This document shows positions 12,859 through 24,306 of a stretch of DNA of 64,000 bases, piece after piece (position 1 is the stretch's first letter; every line of letters starts with the position of its first letter). This DNA comes from Isoetes taiwanensis (taxonomy: Eukaryota; Streptophyta; Lycopodiopsida; Isoetales; Isoetaceae), in contig JAJEKV010000064.1 of NCBI GenBank assembly GCA_021234155.1, forward strand, positions 8,062,001 through 8,126,000, in the 5' to 3' direction. Under the pieces are notes generated by a model. The model worked only from the letters and a program-made list of their open reading frames with translations. It was not told the origin of the DNA and did not search any database. Position numbers and translations under genes: made by a program.

Positions 12859-14507
12859 TGTGACGCTCCCTGCTAAATATACGGCGCCCGGCCGTACACT
12901 CTCGCAGAAATCCCCCATCCGGTCCATCAACCGCGACGGGCCCTCCGTCTAACCCGCAGACTGAGAGAATCCTAGTGTGGGCGGGGGACACGAAGGTGTC
13001 TTCTTATGCGCCCTTCCCCTATGGGCTCCTATCACAGCGGAAGCATAAACAACGTCAGAACTAGCAATAACAATACAACATACTACCTCGAAGGGTAGTC
13101 CATCACATATCCATAAGAGCAAAGAAGATAATCATAAACCATAAAACATAAGAGCTCCTACCCATGGCTCTGACTCATAAGGAGGATGACCTGACCGGGC
13201 TAGGCCTCAAGATAGAAGCGACCAGAGTCATAACAATGGCGTAGGGTCGGCATAAGACAATGGCTAGGGTTGACCACTCCATCCGCCCCTCTGTGCATAC
13301 TTTGCGGATGGGCTCAATGGGGCTCGGCATGACTCTAGCCTTCCTGGACACGCAATCCCATGGCATCACCCATCTGGGACTACTCCAGTTGCATCTCCCC
13401 GGGTCCGCCGAGGCGGGAAGGGTTGCATCTCCCCTTCCCGGGGTCTAGAGGTTCCACGGGCGGCTAGAGAATCGCGTGGCGACACCACGATTCATACCCG
13501 TGAACCCCCAAAATAAGAGCCAAGCCGACACTTGCAACTCTTGAGAGGCAGGCGACGCCATCGCCCAGAGGTGTCGGACCCATGCTCGGCCCTGCTAAGT
13601 GACCGACCATAAGCCTAGCTCACTATGGGATCCCCGTAGCCCCACTTTCGGCAAGGGGATCCTCCCTCCGCATTGCCTCTAGCCCCGTTGTGTAGTGCTG
13701 AGTCACATCATAGCCTCCATAGCCCGGTGGGTTCCTATGCACAGGCCGCAACTAATAGGAACTAAGGGATCTAATCTAGGAGCATACTACATATGGCTCT
13801 AGGTCTCTACCCCCCTTCCCAATACAAGAGGAGCAAACATGATCAACCATCGTCACATAATCATCACATCATGAGAATAATCATAAGAACATCTTAACCT
13901 AATCATACAAATCTAACTTACAGTTAGGGTTCCTTGGTTAGGGTTCAAGATGATGCATGAGGGTTCTAGGATGGCTCTACCCTAGATACAAGATACTAAC
14001 TCATCTAGAATGTTAATTCCAGATGAACTACTATGACTACTACTCTACATACCTGCTCCTGAAGCACTCCCTCCCAATCCTGGCGTCTCCATGGTCTTCG
14101 AAGTGTTCGAGGTAGCTCCCACTCCTGGCCGATGCGCCACGCCCGGGGCTGCTTGTGCTAGGCTATGCCACAAGAGACGGTTCTCAAACGGAGTTTCGAG
14201 CCAAGAAGGTTCCCAATTTGTTGGAGTTTTTAAAAGAGGCCTAGGGTTAGGGTTTAGGCCCTTATAGGTTAGGGTTCACATGTTATGCCACGTGGCTCCA
14301 ATAGGGTAAGACCGTGTGGCGGGTGCCCAATAGGTTAAGGCCACGTGGAAAATGGTCTTAACCTAAGGTTGGCTAAGTTATATGAATAACTTAGTCATGC
14401 CCCCTAGTGCCACAATCTATGGTATACAAGGCTATGAAGATAGACTTGTATAGTGACGGGTCCAGGAATATACGTATTTATAGCATATATTCCCCTGGAA
14501 CGTCACA
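12859..14507 (-). repeat. Gypsy 5' LTR (right copy)
   Basis: TGTGACGCTCC...GGAACGTCACA, 1649 bases, homologous to 3808-5437. Host flank would be expected past 14507. Instead there is another polypurine tract and 3' internal sequence, so this LTR is shared by two internal regions. Confidence 0.88.
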
Positions 14508-15549
14508 TTCTCCCCTTAGGACAATCTTTCCCTCAAGATTGCTTAAGGTGACTAACCTACTCTACTCCTGCAAAAGCACACAACAAGAATATATGAACTT
14601 AACTCTATTGAAAAGATCAACTTTTCGTTAATTACTTATTATGTAATTATAAAGCTATATTTATAAGTTATACAAAATTATATAGCTATAACAACTATTA
14701 TTATCAAAGTATACACATAATATTATTACAACAAATTTAGGAGTTCATAGTTAGTCTAAAATCTATGACTCCTATCTTCTCGTAACGTGCTCCCTCCTTC
14801 ATGCTTCCCTTCACTGGCCTGCACAAGTAGCACATTACGTTATATAAGTTAATAAGTTTGTGGTTTTAGGGGACCACCCCCCTTACCTACCTCCTTGAGC
14901 CGAACTACTAACTCAAGGTTACCCTACTACCTTGCACTCGATCATGGCCCTTTCGGATTTGAGCTTAAGGACCATTTAAGATGATCCTATCATCGCCCAT
15001 GATCAAGTGCTACCTTGTACTCGGTTACCCGGTGCCGAGTACCCCTAGTGCATCATGCCCCAAGGGTTTTAAGCTAGGGAACGTCTCACGATCCCATCAT
15101 CGCGCATGATCACTTTGACCTTCACCATGACCCTCCTACGGCCCGGTGTGCATTACCCGCGATCGCGGCATAGAGAGCATCCGATCGATGTCCCATCATC
15201 GCCCACCATGCCTCAATCCTCACTCACATGACCTAATGGTCATGCGCACCTCTTGGTGCGTGCTAGCCTAGAGAATGCCTTAAAGGCGTATCCCATCATC
15301 GCCCACACGTTCCAAGATTCTGGCACATGCACTCTACTAACTAGAATACATGAGCCAGAACTTAAGGCTAACTAAGAAACATACTAAGCTAACCTCCTGG
15401 CAAGTCGGCGTCGATCAATTCGGAGATGACTCGCCCATCAACTCCTTCATAAACTCTGGGTATTGCTTCTCCAAATCTTACTTCAATACCCAGATCGTGT
15501 CTTCCACGGGCAAGTGATTCCACTTGACCAACTACTGGAGGAATTTAGA

Positions 15550-15738
15550 TCACCTAGTCCTCTTGAATGACTTATCAAGAAGCAATTCAGGCACAATTTC
15601 AACTTGATCCTCCGTCATTTCCAACAAAGTTGGAGTATCCAAAACCTCCTCAGGGTTAGGATCGTGCCTTTTCAATAGACTCACATGGAAGACCTTAAGG
15701 TGGGCTGAGAGATCCAACTTGTAGGCTTGGGAGCCCAC
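15550..15738 (-). pseudogene. Gypsy integrase C-terminus, second copy
   Basis: Carries the same AYKLDLSAHLKVFHVSLLKR segment and following acidic stretch as 6485-6703. Small indels upstream change the first residues. It is a fragment of the truncated internal region. Confidence 0.8.
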
Positions 15739-16110
15739 TCCTCTCCAAGATCTTGAACGGACCGGCCCACCTAGGGGCGAGCTTCTTACAATTGCCGATG
15801 CGAAGCTTCCCTTGCTTAACCTTTACTTGAGCCAAACTTTATCTCTCACAACAAAACAACTCTCGAGGAGTTTTATGTCTATCTGCTAGACTCTTCAGAT
15901 GTGCCCATGCTGTTTGAAGATATTCCCACACTTCTACCAAAAGCTACCGCGTCGTTGTTGAGAAACTTCCACCTAGGGCACTAGATTATGCCACATAACT
16001 AGGGTCAAGCATTGATAACTGTAACTGATCATGGAGGAGACATCTTCGATGACTCTTGCTTCATATTATTGTACGTAATTGACCAGGTGGATGTACTCGG
16101 CCCATTTGGA

Positions 16111-16536
16111 TTACTTGTTCCAATCATAGTTTCTCAACGTGCTCTCCAAAATTGTGTTGGTGCGGTCCCTTTGCCGATTTGACTGCAAATGATAAGCAAA
16201 ACTCATCAACAAGTTGGTGCAGCTCGTCTTGAAGAAGTCTTGATAAACGTCGCTAAAGAACTTCGGATCTCTTTTGGTGATGATCGACCTGTGCATTTCC
16301 ATGCAGCCTAAAAGATCTCTTATGTAGACCACACGGCTAGAGCCAAGGCAGTGTCTATGGTGTGGCATGGCAAGCATGTGCCCTTTTGCTAAGCTATATA
16401 CCACAACCATCAAGGCTTCAAAGCTTCTTGTTGTCCTTGGGAGGCCAACTATAAAACCCATGCTGATGACTTCCCACTTGGTGTCTGGCACCGTCCAATA
16501 TAAAAAAGAGTAGTTGGGATTTGGCTCGCTAGACAA
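16111..16536 (-). pseudogene. Gypsy integrase core, second copy (catalytically altered)
   Basis: A 141-residue minus-strand fragment follows the Ty3/gypsy integrase core: WEVISMGFIVGLPRT, then a YIRDLLG-like helix, then IITKRDPKFFSDVYQDFFK, then an SFAYHLQSNRQRDRTN stretch. Compared with the family, the first Asp of the DDE triad is Gly (MGFI for MDFI). The second Asp is kept (KRDPKF). The Glu expected in a QTERTN-like motif is Asp (QRDRTN). A retained, inactive fragment is the best reading. The frame ends downstream where the homology continues in other frames. Confidence 0.85.
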
Positions 16537-16739
16537 GATCTGTTGTAACTATTGACATGAACTTAGAGCATAAATGGATTAAACATTGAGCATAGAACAT
16601 AATAGAGTTTAGCTGTTCACCTGTGATCCATAGAAGCAATTGAAGTAGAAGCAAGTTCCAAAATGCTTGAAGCAAAAGATGCAATCATCAATAGGAACTC
16701 TAGTAACAATATCGTTGCTACGGTAGACAAAAATTCATG

Positions 16740-19010
16740 GAAAAATTAATATGTATGACCATTCCAACAATTGTAGGCTTCCACAAAGTGCATCTGGAAA
16801 ACAACATGAAGCAAAAAAGGTTGAACAGATTGAAAGATTATAAAACGAATCAAACAATGAGATCAGAACAAGAAAGTGAAAGAGAAAGAAAGAGAAAGAG
16901 AAAACATACGTAATAGAGTCCAACTTATGACTCACCTTCCATAAATGTGTCACAACTTTCTGTATTATGTTCTGGTTCTCATCAGCCAACTTAGATGCCA
17001 CCACATATACGTCTGCCGTCAATTTGGAACAGGGACCGCATACGGAAAGCAATCCCTATAATCTACCACAGATTTGAATCTGTTCAAATATAAATCAAAG
17101 CGAGGATATACATGGCCCAAGATTGACACGTACATATCCCAATCTTCCTTTGGTTTTATCAATCCTGCACAAAATAAGTACAAGCAATCAATAAATGGTT
17201 CACATCTTTGGTAGACAAACTATACAAAACAAGCTGATGACCTCCTTTACAGGTAATTTTAGAGAATGTTTCTCTAAGTCCACCATTGGCAGCCAGAATA
17301 TTGAGCAGGGCCTCCAAACGCTTGCCATATCTTTCAAGCACTTCAAGCGGTTGCATGCATGGATTTGAGCATGAGGAGAGAGCATTTAAATGCGAATTGC
17401 TAGGCGATCAACATCAAACTTTAGGGATGAAGATATTTGTAGTTTTGGAAGATGGGTGCGTCTTAAGACAAGGGAGAGGATGAAATCAATAAATCCTGAA
17501 TAGAGAGATGTGTTGGTCACAACATATTTGTCACCGAGACCCCGCCTTTTGGCAATCCACAAGAACGGATTTTTTCCACACTCCACCACAACCGAATGGA
17601 CATCCATAAAAATAAATTCTGAAAATGAGTACCGGCAAATGTGCTCTACTTCAAGAAAACATCCATTTGTCTTTTATATAGGGCTAGTAGACAAACCCTA
17701 CCCCATCTGTGGAAAGCTGGCCTAAATTAGTCAAAGCTGCTGTATAAACTTCATCAGGAGATATGGCAAGTGGTGTCAACAAAAAGGAGGAACCCAAGGC
17801 AATCTCTTGTTTGGCCAAATCAATACATTTATTGTATAGTTCACTTGCTTCGGTGACACAAGCTGCGCAAATGGGCATATTCAAAGATAAGCAAGGGTAG
17901 CAAGCGGTGCAAGAACAAGAAAAATAATCTCACCTAACAACAAGCTGGCAAATCATCTCCACAACTCCATTTCACTAATAATAGTGACAGCAAAGTTAAC
18001 TGGTAAACAGTAAAAATTCTGCAGGAGAAATATGCAAATAAACAAGAAACGTTTAAAAAGGGAATGAACTTTTACCATGGTATTGTGCCGATGTCATGCC
18101 TAGTAATGCAGTCATTGCATTCTTACGAAAATGTAAAAGCTCTTTCACTTCAGCAGAAGTTCCAATGAGCTCTGTTAGATTGTGAAGATGATCGCGGGCA
18201 ACATTATCCTGCAAAGAGAAAATAGACACCGGCATATGATCCACTAACTTCTTCTTAACGTCTGCTGATATCTCTTTCCAACCCAAGTCAATATCCCGAC
18301 AAAGAAATTTCACGGCATGGCCAAGGGCTTTCTTCCATGACTCGCCATGCTCATCCATGTGAATATGACCTCCGCGAACCGGATGTTAGAGGTCGTATAC
18401 TAAACTAGGCAGAAGGATAAATGCATTAAGTAATTAATCGCATGCATGCAGATAGAATAGGAGGCCGAAATTGGTCTGGTTCAATAAAGAAAAATGTCTA
18501 AGGATATCAATAAAAAAGGAAATAAATAGGTGAAGATAATAAGAGAGGAATAAAGGTGCAGGGTGGACAGGAGGTAATAACTGTTGGTTTTCTTTGGAAA
18601 AAGGGACACAAAACAACCATAAAGTAAAAATCTATTGCTAGAAATCAGAACTTACGTCCATCTGATTATGCTGGGAAATTAAAGCTCCTTGAGCAAGATT
18701 TTGGAAAACATACTGTCATAGTGCGTCACACACATGGATATGCATCTGTATCCATGTCCATCTTCAATTGACATTACGTTACAAGTAGTACTATACCTTG
18801 ATCTTCCAGCGCTTTTAGAAGAGCTTGAATCTTTTTGGTGATGAGCGGCCTTTTATGGAGCATTTGATACTTAAGATGCTTGTCTAGCAAAGACTTGAAT
18901 TTTAACAACTCCTCTTGCGACATCTCGGCCACCATATTTTGCAGGTCCGTCGATGTGCCATCTTCATTGCTGCCACCTTTCTCTCGTGAGCTAGCTGCTT
19001 TCTTAGACAT
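16740..19010 (-). CDS. Unidentified multi-exon plant gene (possibly a pseudogene)
   Basis: I do not recognise the product. Minus-strand coding blocks are bounded by splice-like sites. Exon a is 18797-19010 (ATG at 19010; start MSKKAASSREKGG; donor CAAG/GTATAG). Exon b is 18076-18369 (donor CATG/GTAAAAG) and exon c is 17702-17862 (acceptor TTTGCGCAG). Exon d is about 17242-17618, exon e 16936-17164 (acceptor TTTTGTGCAG, donor GGAAG/GTGAGTC) and exon f begins at 16793 after TTTTCCAG. Joins a/b and b/c are both phase 1 and in frame. One-base frameshifts are needed near 17395 and 17035, and the c/d phase does not agree. The product appears helical and soluble. The frameshifts may be sequence errors or decay. 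An upstream exon at 19906-20091 is possible but unproven. Confidence 0.5.
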
Positions 19011-19099
19011 ATTCTTTGGGGCCAGTAAAGAAGATAACAAAGCAAGTCATACAAATAGAGCATTCAGGAGGAAGCCATAGAAAGCAAACGGAGCAAGTA

Positions 19100-20160
19100 A
19101 AAATGACTTACTTTTTGGCAGAATAGTGATCGAAAGCCTATCTTTTATGTAACAACGCGCACCTGCAAATTTACATTCAAGTCTGATTCCTACTATCATT
19201 ATGGCTTTAATTAATCAATATCCATATTTTGACTAAGCTTGAGAATTAATCATGAAATGATAGATTTGTAGAGAGGCAAGATTCACTATCTAGATGCTTA
19301 TAATATGCACCTTACTAAAGCATTTCACAATAAATTCTAAATGAACTGTAGACAAATGATGCAAGATTTAGCACCTCAGTCACATGAGCAGTCTTATAAA
19401 AGATATTCTCTAAGGATTTACAAATGGCTATCAAATCTATTTGGGTTTACCAATCCCAAGTATACAGCCTGCTCGAACTTCCTTCAAAGCTTACTTGACA
19501 GCATTTAGATAACAGACTGGAAACTAGATAAGCTATGCTATCGTCTAGGTTAAGATCCATATTAGTGTGCAGAATAGGTAAGTTCTAAGATCTGTTAAGG
19601 TCATAAGGTGGATGGACATTTCAGGTCATAAAATGATGTGTCTTGAAAATAGTACTTCTTGTAGCTAACTAGCCTATGAAACGTCTCCAATGCCTTGCTT
19701 AAAAAAGGATTCCCATTTACAAACCTGGAATGAGTCTAATGGGCATTGACAAGGAATCCAAAGATGCTCCAAAATTATATTAAAAAGAAGGAATACAGAG
19801 AAGTCGAAAGAATGAAACATCTTAGCTGTTCTTGCAAACCAGCAAGTTGTATGACCTCTTGCTTATCCAACAAAACAAGGGAGTCTGAACCGTCCCTGTC
19901 TTCTGTTACTCCAAAGTGGCGTAGCTCTCTCTCGTCCTCTTCCCTGCATCAATCAGCAGATCCACGGCATGATCAAGGAATCCAAAGCACATCATGCATT
20001 CGAAGCACATCATGCATTGCCGTAAATTGTTAACAAATTCTTCATCAATTACAAACCTGTTGACACAGGATTTCACAGCTGCTCTTATCACGAAAACGAT
20101 CTCCAGAGTAGGCGCACTCCCCTTTGCTCCTCAGAGTTGGCGGCAAAAACCAACAAGAAA
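19100..20160. other. Stretch upstream of the unidentified gene
   Basis: Non-coding in appearance. One minus-strand frame at 19906-20091 could be a further exon; it includes a 17-base direct repeat (AAGCACATCATGCATTC type, near 19985-20015). I see no repeats or domain that would settle it. Confidence 0.4.
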
Positions 20161-20518
20161 GGATACGACCGCCATTTTTTTTTTTCCCTAAGTATCGGGC
20201 CTTTTTTTTCAATTTTTGTTTAAGTCCCCAATATATCGGGCTTTTTCAATTTTTGTTTAAGTCCCTGACGAAATCCCTGACGCAACCGATGACGCAAATC
20301 CTGACGCACATTTTCTGACGCTTATTCTATCGAAATACCTGACGTATCATGTGACGTTTGTCCTTGACGAACAAACTGACGTAATTTCTGACGAAGGTTC
20401 GTCAGACAAAACGTCAGGTGGATTATCGTCAGTTTTATCGTCAGAGAAATCGTCAAGCATAATGTTTTGAAAATGCCTGACGATTTATCTGACGCCTAAC
20501 TGTCATTCTCTTGTAGTG
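20160..20518. mobile_element. CACTA (En/Spm)-like terminus with subterminal repeats
   Basis: It ends at 20518 in CTCTTGTAGTG, the inverse of the CACTACAAGAG start typical of CACTA transposons. The preceding 260 bases hold more than fifteen CTGACG/CGTCAG motifs. The left half is mostly CTGACG and the part from 20398 mostly CGTCAG, as expected for subterminal transposase-binding repeats. A repeated ATCGGGC...CAATTTTTGTTTAAGTCCC unit lies at 20197-20275. The opposite terminus was not found, so this may be a truncated element or a small derivative. Confidence 0.65.
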
Positions 20519-21650
20519 AAAAGTCAGCATTACACAACAGAATCACAGGTTACCTGATGCCTGGCTTGCTCCTGCTCCTCGAATCACGTCCATGCCTTCA
20601 CTTGGGTTGAAGGTAGCTGTTTCTGGGAGATCTGTTGTGCAAAGGCGGCTTGGCGGCACCTGACAATGCGAACTAGCAGCTTGGCTTGGTCGGAATGGCC
20701 CAAGGAAGCCAAAATGTGAAAATGGAAAAGGTTTAGGGTTTCCCCTTTTGTTCCTTTTACATGACATTCTAGGTTTAGGTTAGAAAGGACATATGGGGTT
20801 TTGCCATGAGGCAAAGAGGTTTAATTGCATATGTTCTTTAGACATGTGCAACATAAGAGGTTGCCCCCTAGGCGCAACCCTTTACGGTTCTCAAGTACAT
20901 GTCAAGGTGACATGTACGTGTGGCGTGAAAGTATAATATACGTATTCGCACCGTATATTATGCTGGAACGTCACAATCTCCCCACCTTGAATTGATGTTG
21001 TCCTCAGAATCACATGTCTCCCCTCCTTGGAAACCTGCATGATCTCTGCAACACATTCCATGCATGCAATTTTATATAACAATTACCCCAAGGTAATATT
21101 TATGTTTAAATTTTATAATCACATCACTTGTTCCGTAACATACTATAGTAAGGTGATCTCTCAACCCTTACATTATCATTTACTATTCACAAAATTTTAT
21201 AATTTGCATAATTATCATTAACAGTGTTTTCAAAATTCTATAATTTAAGGTCCATTTGATCTCCTTGCAACACATTATGATAAAACATGTGTTGCAAGTC
21301 TTCGTAGTGAGACCCTCCTGCCGCGAGACAGTCCTATTAGCCTGCAGGTCCAACACTACGTTAGTACACATTTATTTATTATAAAGTTGATTATTAGGGA
21401 ACCACCCATTTAATTACACTTAATTAACTATATGGATGCAAGACTAATCTCTCGGCATAGGAAGATGATGTTTCTTCCATCTTGATCGTGGAGACAATGC
21501 CCTATCATGCTTAAGATGATCACTCATGCCTACACCTTTCGTCACCCTTGGCATGGAGGATGGCATCCTCCCAGTAGTAGGCATTGACTAGAGGTGCTTT
21601 CCTATCAAAGCCTCTGATCGGGTTAGACGCAAAGATCTAGTGTCCAGATT
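20519..21650 (-). mobile_element. Related gypsy LTR end plus 3' internal fragment
   Basis: At 20965-20975 the sequence GGAACGTCACA ends an LTR-like block and is followed by ATCTCCCCACC, a polypurine tract on the minus strand. The boundary, the CCGTATATTA...GCTGGAACG context and the downstream TGTCCTCAG and TTAAGATGATC words match the element at 3808-5950. Overall divergence is much higher, so this is a related family member. It is truncated at the CACTA terminus on one side and near 21650 on the other. Confidence 0.65.
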
Positions 21651-21679
21651 AAATGAGCTGCAGGTTCCAAAAGAGCTCC

Positions 21680-22000
21680 ATTCTGGGAAGGGACTCACAA
21701 GAGACACAAAACCGGTCGATAGGCTTGTCATTTATTACAACAGCAATATACAATGTTTTGAAGAATAGAGAGGGGTAGCCGACCATAGGAACAATATCGG
21801 ACTACCCCGTAAAAAGAAATGTGCACAGGCAATATAGAAGGGTAATGGCGACAACTTCTCATCGGGATCAAAAACCCCGCCCTTTCGGGTTTTCGAGGAA
21901 AACCCTAATGAGAAATGTCGCCAACAACCTTGAATGTGTTGCCTGGGGAGATGGGTTGATGGCGAATACAAATATAGCAGGACCCCAGAAGACGGCGGAA
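21680..22000 (-). mobile_element. Fragment of DIRS-like terminal unit, reversed
   Basis: Reverse complement of the B end of the units ending at 37794 and 54340. It includes the TCTTGCGAGTCCCTTCCCAG-like terminus (as CTGGGAAGGGACTC here) and the GGGTTTTC/GAAAACCC hairpin. Homology stops near 22000, just at the CAG that precedes CTTCCGCCGTCTTC in the other copies. The sequence beyond is different. Confidence 0.8.
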
Positions 22001-22295
22001 TCCTTGAATGTCTGTTATCCCCGACTAACAGATATGCAATTTTTTTAGGCCCATCTAAAGGAAAAGAAAGCTGTATTAAGACCTTCTCGTAGAGCCTTGC
22101 TACTGCTTGTGTGCCCTCGGGCCATTATATTCTTGTTTCTTCATTATATATCAAAATCTTCGCCGTTCTTGGCATATTTCTTGTGTATTTCTTTTGTATT
22201 TTTCATGTATTTCTCTTATTTTCACATAGGTTCATGATAGTTTAAACTGTAGTCTCTTACCAGTTCTTGCCTGCTCTGATCCTAAGCATTTTTGT

Positions 22296-23210
22296 TTGCT
22301 CATAGTTGGTGATTTCATCTCTATGGAGGAGGTTTTGACCTTATTACATCAAGTTCAGCAGCTTGCTCAAGTATGTCAACAGTTGCAGTTGGACAATAAA
22401 GAGCTTAAAAAATGGGTTGCATCTCATGAATCATCCTCTAGCTCTGGGAGGAGATCATCAAAGCCTAAGATTAGCGTCTTTGGAGAAATTTGATGGTACT
22501 AGATCCAAGCTTCGGGGCTTCTTGAATGAAATTCGGCTGGTTATTTGGCTCCATCCTCACGGGTATCCTACGGATCGTGAACAGGTCAAGCTAGTTGGCT
22601 CTCTACTTTCTGGGCCAGCTTTGAGTTGGTTTGCCCCCTTGCTGGAGAGAAAGGCCCCCGAGTTATAGAACTTTGTCGCATTCACTGCTGAACTTGAGGC
22701 GTGTTTTGGAGATATCGATCGACAGCGCACAACAGTTACCAAGCTTGGCAACCTCAGGCAAGGTTCTCGTCCGGCTTCAGTTTACGCCTCTGTATTTCGG
22801 TAGATTGCTATAGATACGGCCTGGAATGATGTAGCCCTTCAATATTGTTTCCGAAGAGGGGTTCGCGATGATGTGAAGGATATGTTATTGACCATAGAGG
22901 ATCCCAGAACCCTAGATGAAGCTATCAGGTTTGCGGTTCGTTGTGATAATGGTCTTTTTGAGCGTAGGCAAGAAAGACAAAATCAATTTGTTTTCCTAAT
23001 TCCACGAGCTCTAGTAATCACAACAGTGTCTGCACCACCCACATCAGATGGCCCGGTGCCTATGCAGATTGACCATGTGGTTCGAGAGTCCTCGTCTGTG
23101 GCCGAGAAGCAGCGTCGAAGAGAGGCTAACTTCTGCCTCTATTGTGTTACGGCTAGTATATCGCTCGTGATTGTCCCATTAAGTGGCCAAATCAGTCGAA
23201 AAACTCTAGG
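22296..23210 (+). pseudogene. Gypsy gag with frameshifted CCHC knuckle
   Basis: An N-terminal coiled-coil-like segment (VLTLLHQVQQLAQVCQQLQL) is followed in other frames by a retrotransposon gag domain. Motifs there include FDGTRSKLRGFL, YPTDREQVKLVGSLLSGPAL and RRGVRDDVKDMLLTIEDP. At 23128-23200 a knuckle can be pieced together across frames (CLYC, then HIARDCP). At least three frameshifts and an in-frame stop near 22667 break the gene. It is related to the gag of chromovirus-like gypsy elements. Confidence 0.8.
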
Positions 23211-23269
23211 GGCCGGTCCGAGTAGTTGGAGTCTCTCGAGGACTGGCCGCCATTCCTTAGACTCCCCCC

Positions 23270-23701
23270 ATGTGCAGTGAAGAGTTTATTCCTTCTAACA
23301 AGATCAGTAAGGAATTTTTTATCTCTATATTATTGGAATCTGAGGTTGTGAGATTGAAAGCATTGACGCAACTTGATAGTGGTGCAAATGCTTGCTTTAC
23401 GAATAGTGCATTTGCTACTAAGCATGTCATCCCTAGAAGCAAGATTGAGCATCCCAGTTCTATCGATGTGATTGATGGATGTGAGATCTCCTCAAGCGCA
23501 GTCACAGATTGCACTATACCTCTTCGGATTTTGTTCGAGGAAGCTCCTTGTAGTATTTCCTTCAATTTCATCGCCATTCAGCATGCGTCAGTAGTCTTGG
23601 GCCTGACCTGGCTCGAGTTACATAACTCTAAGATTGATTTGTGTACTAGATCTTTCTGGTTTGTTGGTTCTACCTCTAGTTTGAGTTCATCTGCAGTTTA
23701 G
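23270..23701 (+). pseudogene. Gypsy aspartic protease region
   Basis: A 143-residue open segment holds a retropepsin core: LDSGANACFTNSAFATKHVI with the D-S-G active-site triplet, and near the C-terminus VVLGLTWLELHNSKIDL, the usual hydrophobic-Gly strand. The frame upstream is broken and the RT that should follow is absent. Confidence 0.85.
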
Positions 23702-23924
23702 GCCTCTGCACTAACATCTACTTCAGTCCGTGCAGTATCATGGGCTCCTGATTCCATTCTTGCTGATGTTCCAGTCCTTATTCTGCTCTATATCCTAATT
23801 CGGCTCTTGTCTCTGCTCTAGTTCATGCCCCAGATTCTGCTCATTTTCGAGATCATGTCCAAGCTCTAGTTCTTGCTCTAGTTCTTGTTCGGGTTCTTGC
23901 TCCGTCTTCCGTGGAGGCTTCTGC

Positions 23925-24180
23925 ATGCCCTCAGTTCCGGATTTATTAAATCCGGAAGGCAAGATCCAAGTTCAGTATTTGAGACCTTTTCTGGAAGGAT
24001 CTCTTCATAAGGTCACAATCTATACGGATCATCAAAATCTGGAATATTTTCAGTCTGCTCGAGTGCTCAGCCATCACCAGGCCCAGTGGCATACTCAAGT
24101 ATTATCCTGCATTGATTTCTTGATCAAGTACCGTCCTGGACCTCTTTACAGGAAGCCTGATGCCTAGTCTCGACGCCCCT
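23925..24180 (+). pseudogene. Gypsy RNase H tail
   Basis: Short fragment with TIYTDHQNLEYF, then FLIKYRPGPL and KPDA followed by a stop where family members read KADALSRRP. These are the last RNase H strands and the connection to integrase. A Ser/Pro-type low-complexity stretch (23700-23925, GCTCTAGTTC words) lies between it and the protease, where RT should be. Confidence 0.8.
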
Positions 24181-24306
24181 ACCTTGAGAAGCTGGGTGAT
24201 CCCGCATTTGATCACAATTACAGATTATCCTAGGGGCTGATCGGTTCCAGCTTATAGCCACCACTTTGTTAGAGAGGCCTCATGATACAACCTTTTTGGT
24301 GTCTGT

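Larger units (their letters stand above)
3808..14507 (-). mobile_element. Ty3/gypsy LTR retrotransposon, degenerate, minus strand
   Basis: The element is framed by two LTRs of about 1.63 and 1.65 kb. Next to the right LTR is a primer site complementary to initiator Met-tRNA (TGGTATCAGAGC on the minus strand). Next to the left LTR is a polypurine tract (minus strand). Between them, minus-strand fragments of integrase, RT and probable gag appear in the order expected for Ty3/gypsy. Every reading frame is broken by stops and frameshifts, so it is not autonomous as read. The LTRs are similar, which suggests a fairly recent insertion. Target-site duplication cannot be tested because the right LTR runs into a further internal fragment. 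Confidence 0.88.
14508..16545 (-). mobile_element. Second, truncated gypsy internal region
   Basis: Homologous to 5438-7440: polypurine tract, non-coding 3' region, integrase C-terminus, integrase core. It is truncated about 2.0 kb from the LTR and gives way to unrelated sequence. With the neighbouring element the order is LTR-internal-LTR-internal', which fits unequal recombination between LTRs or tandem insertion. Confidence 0.85.
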
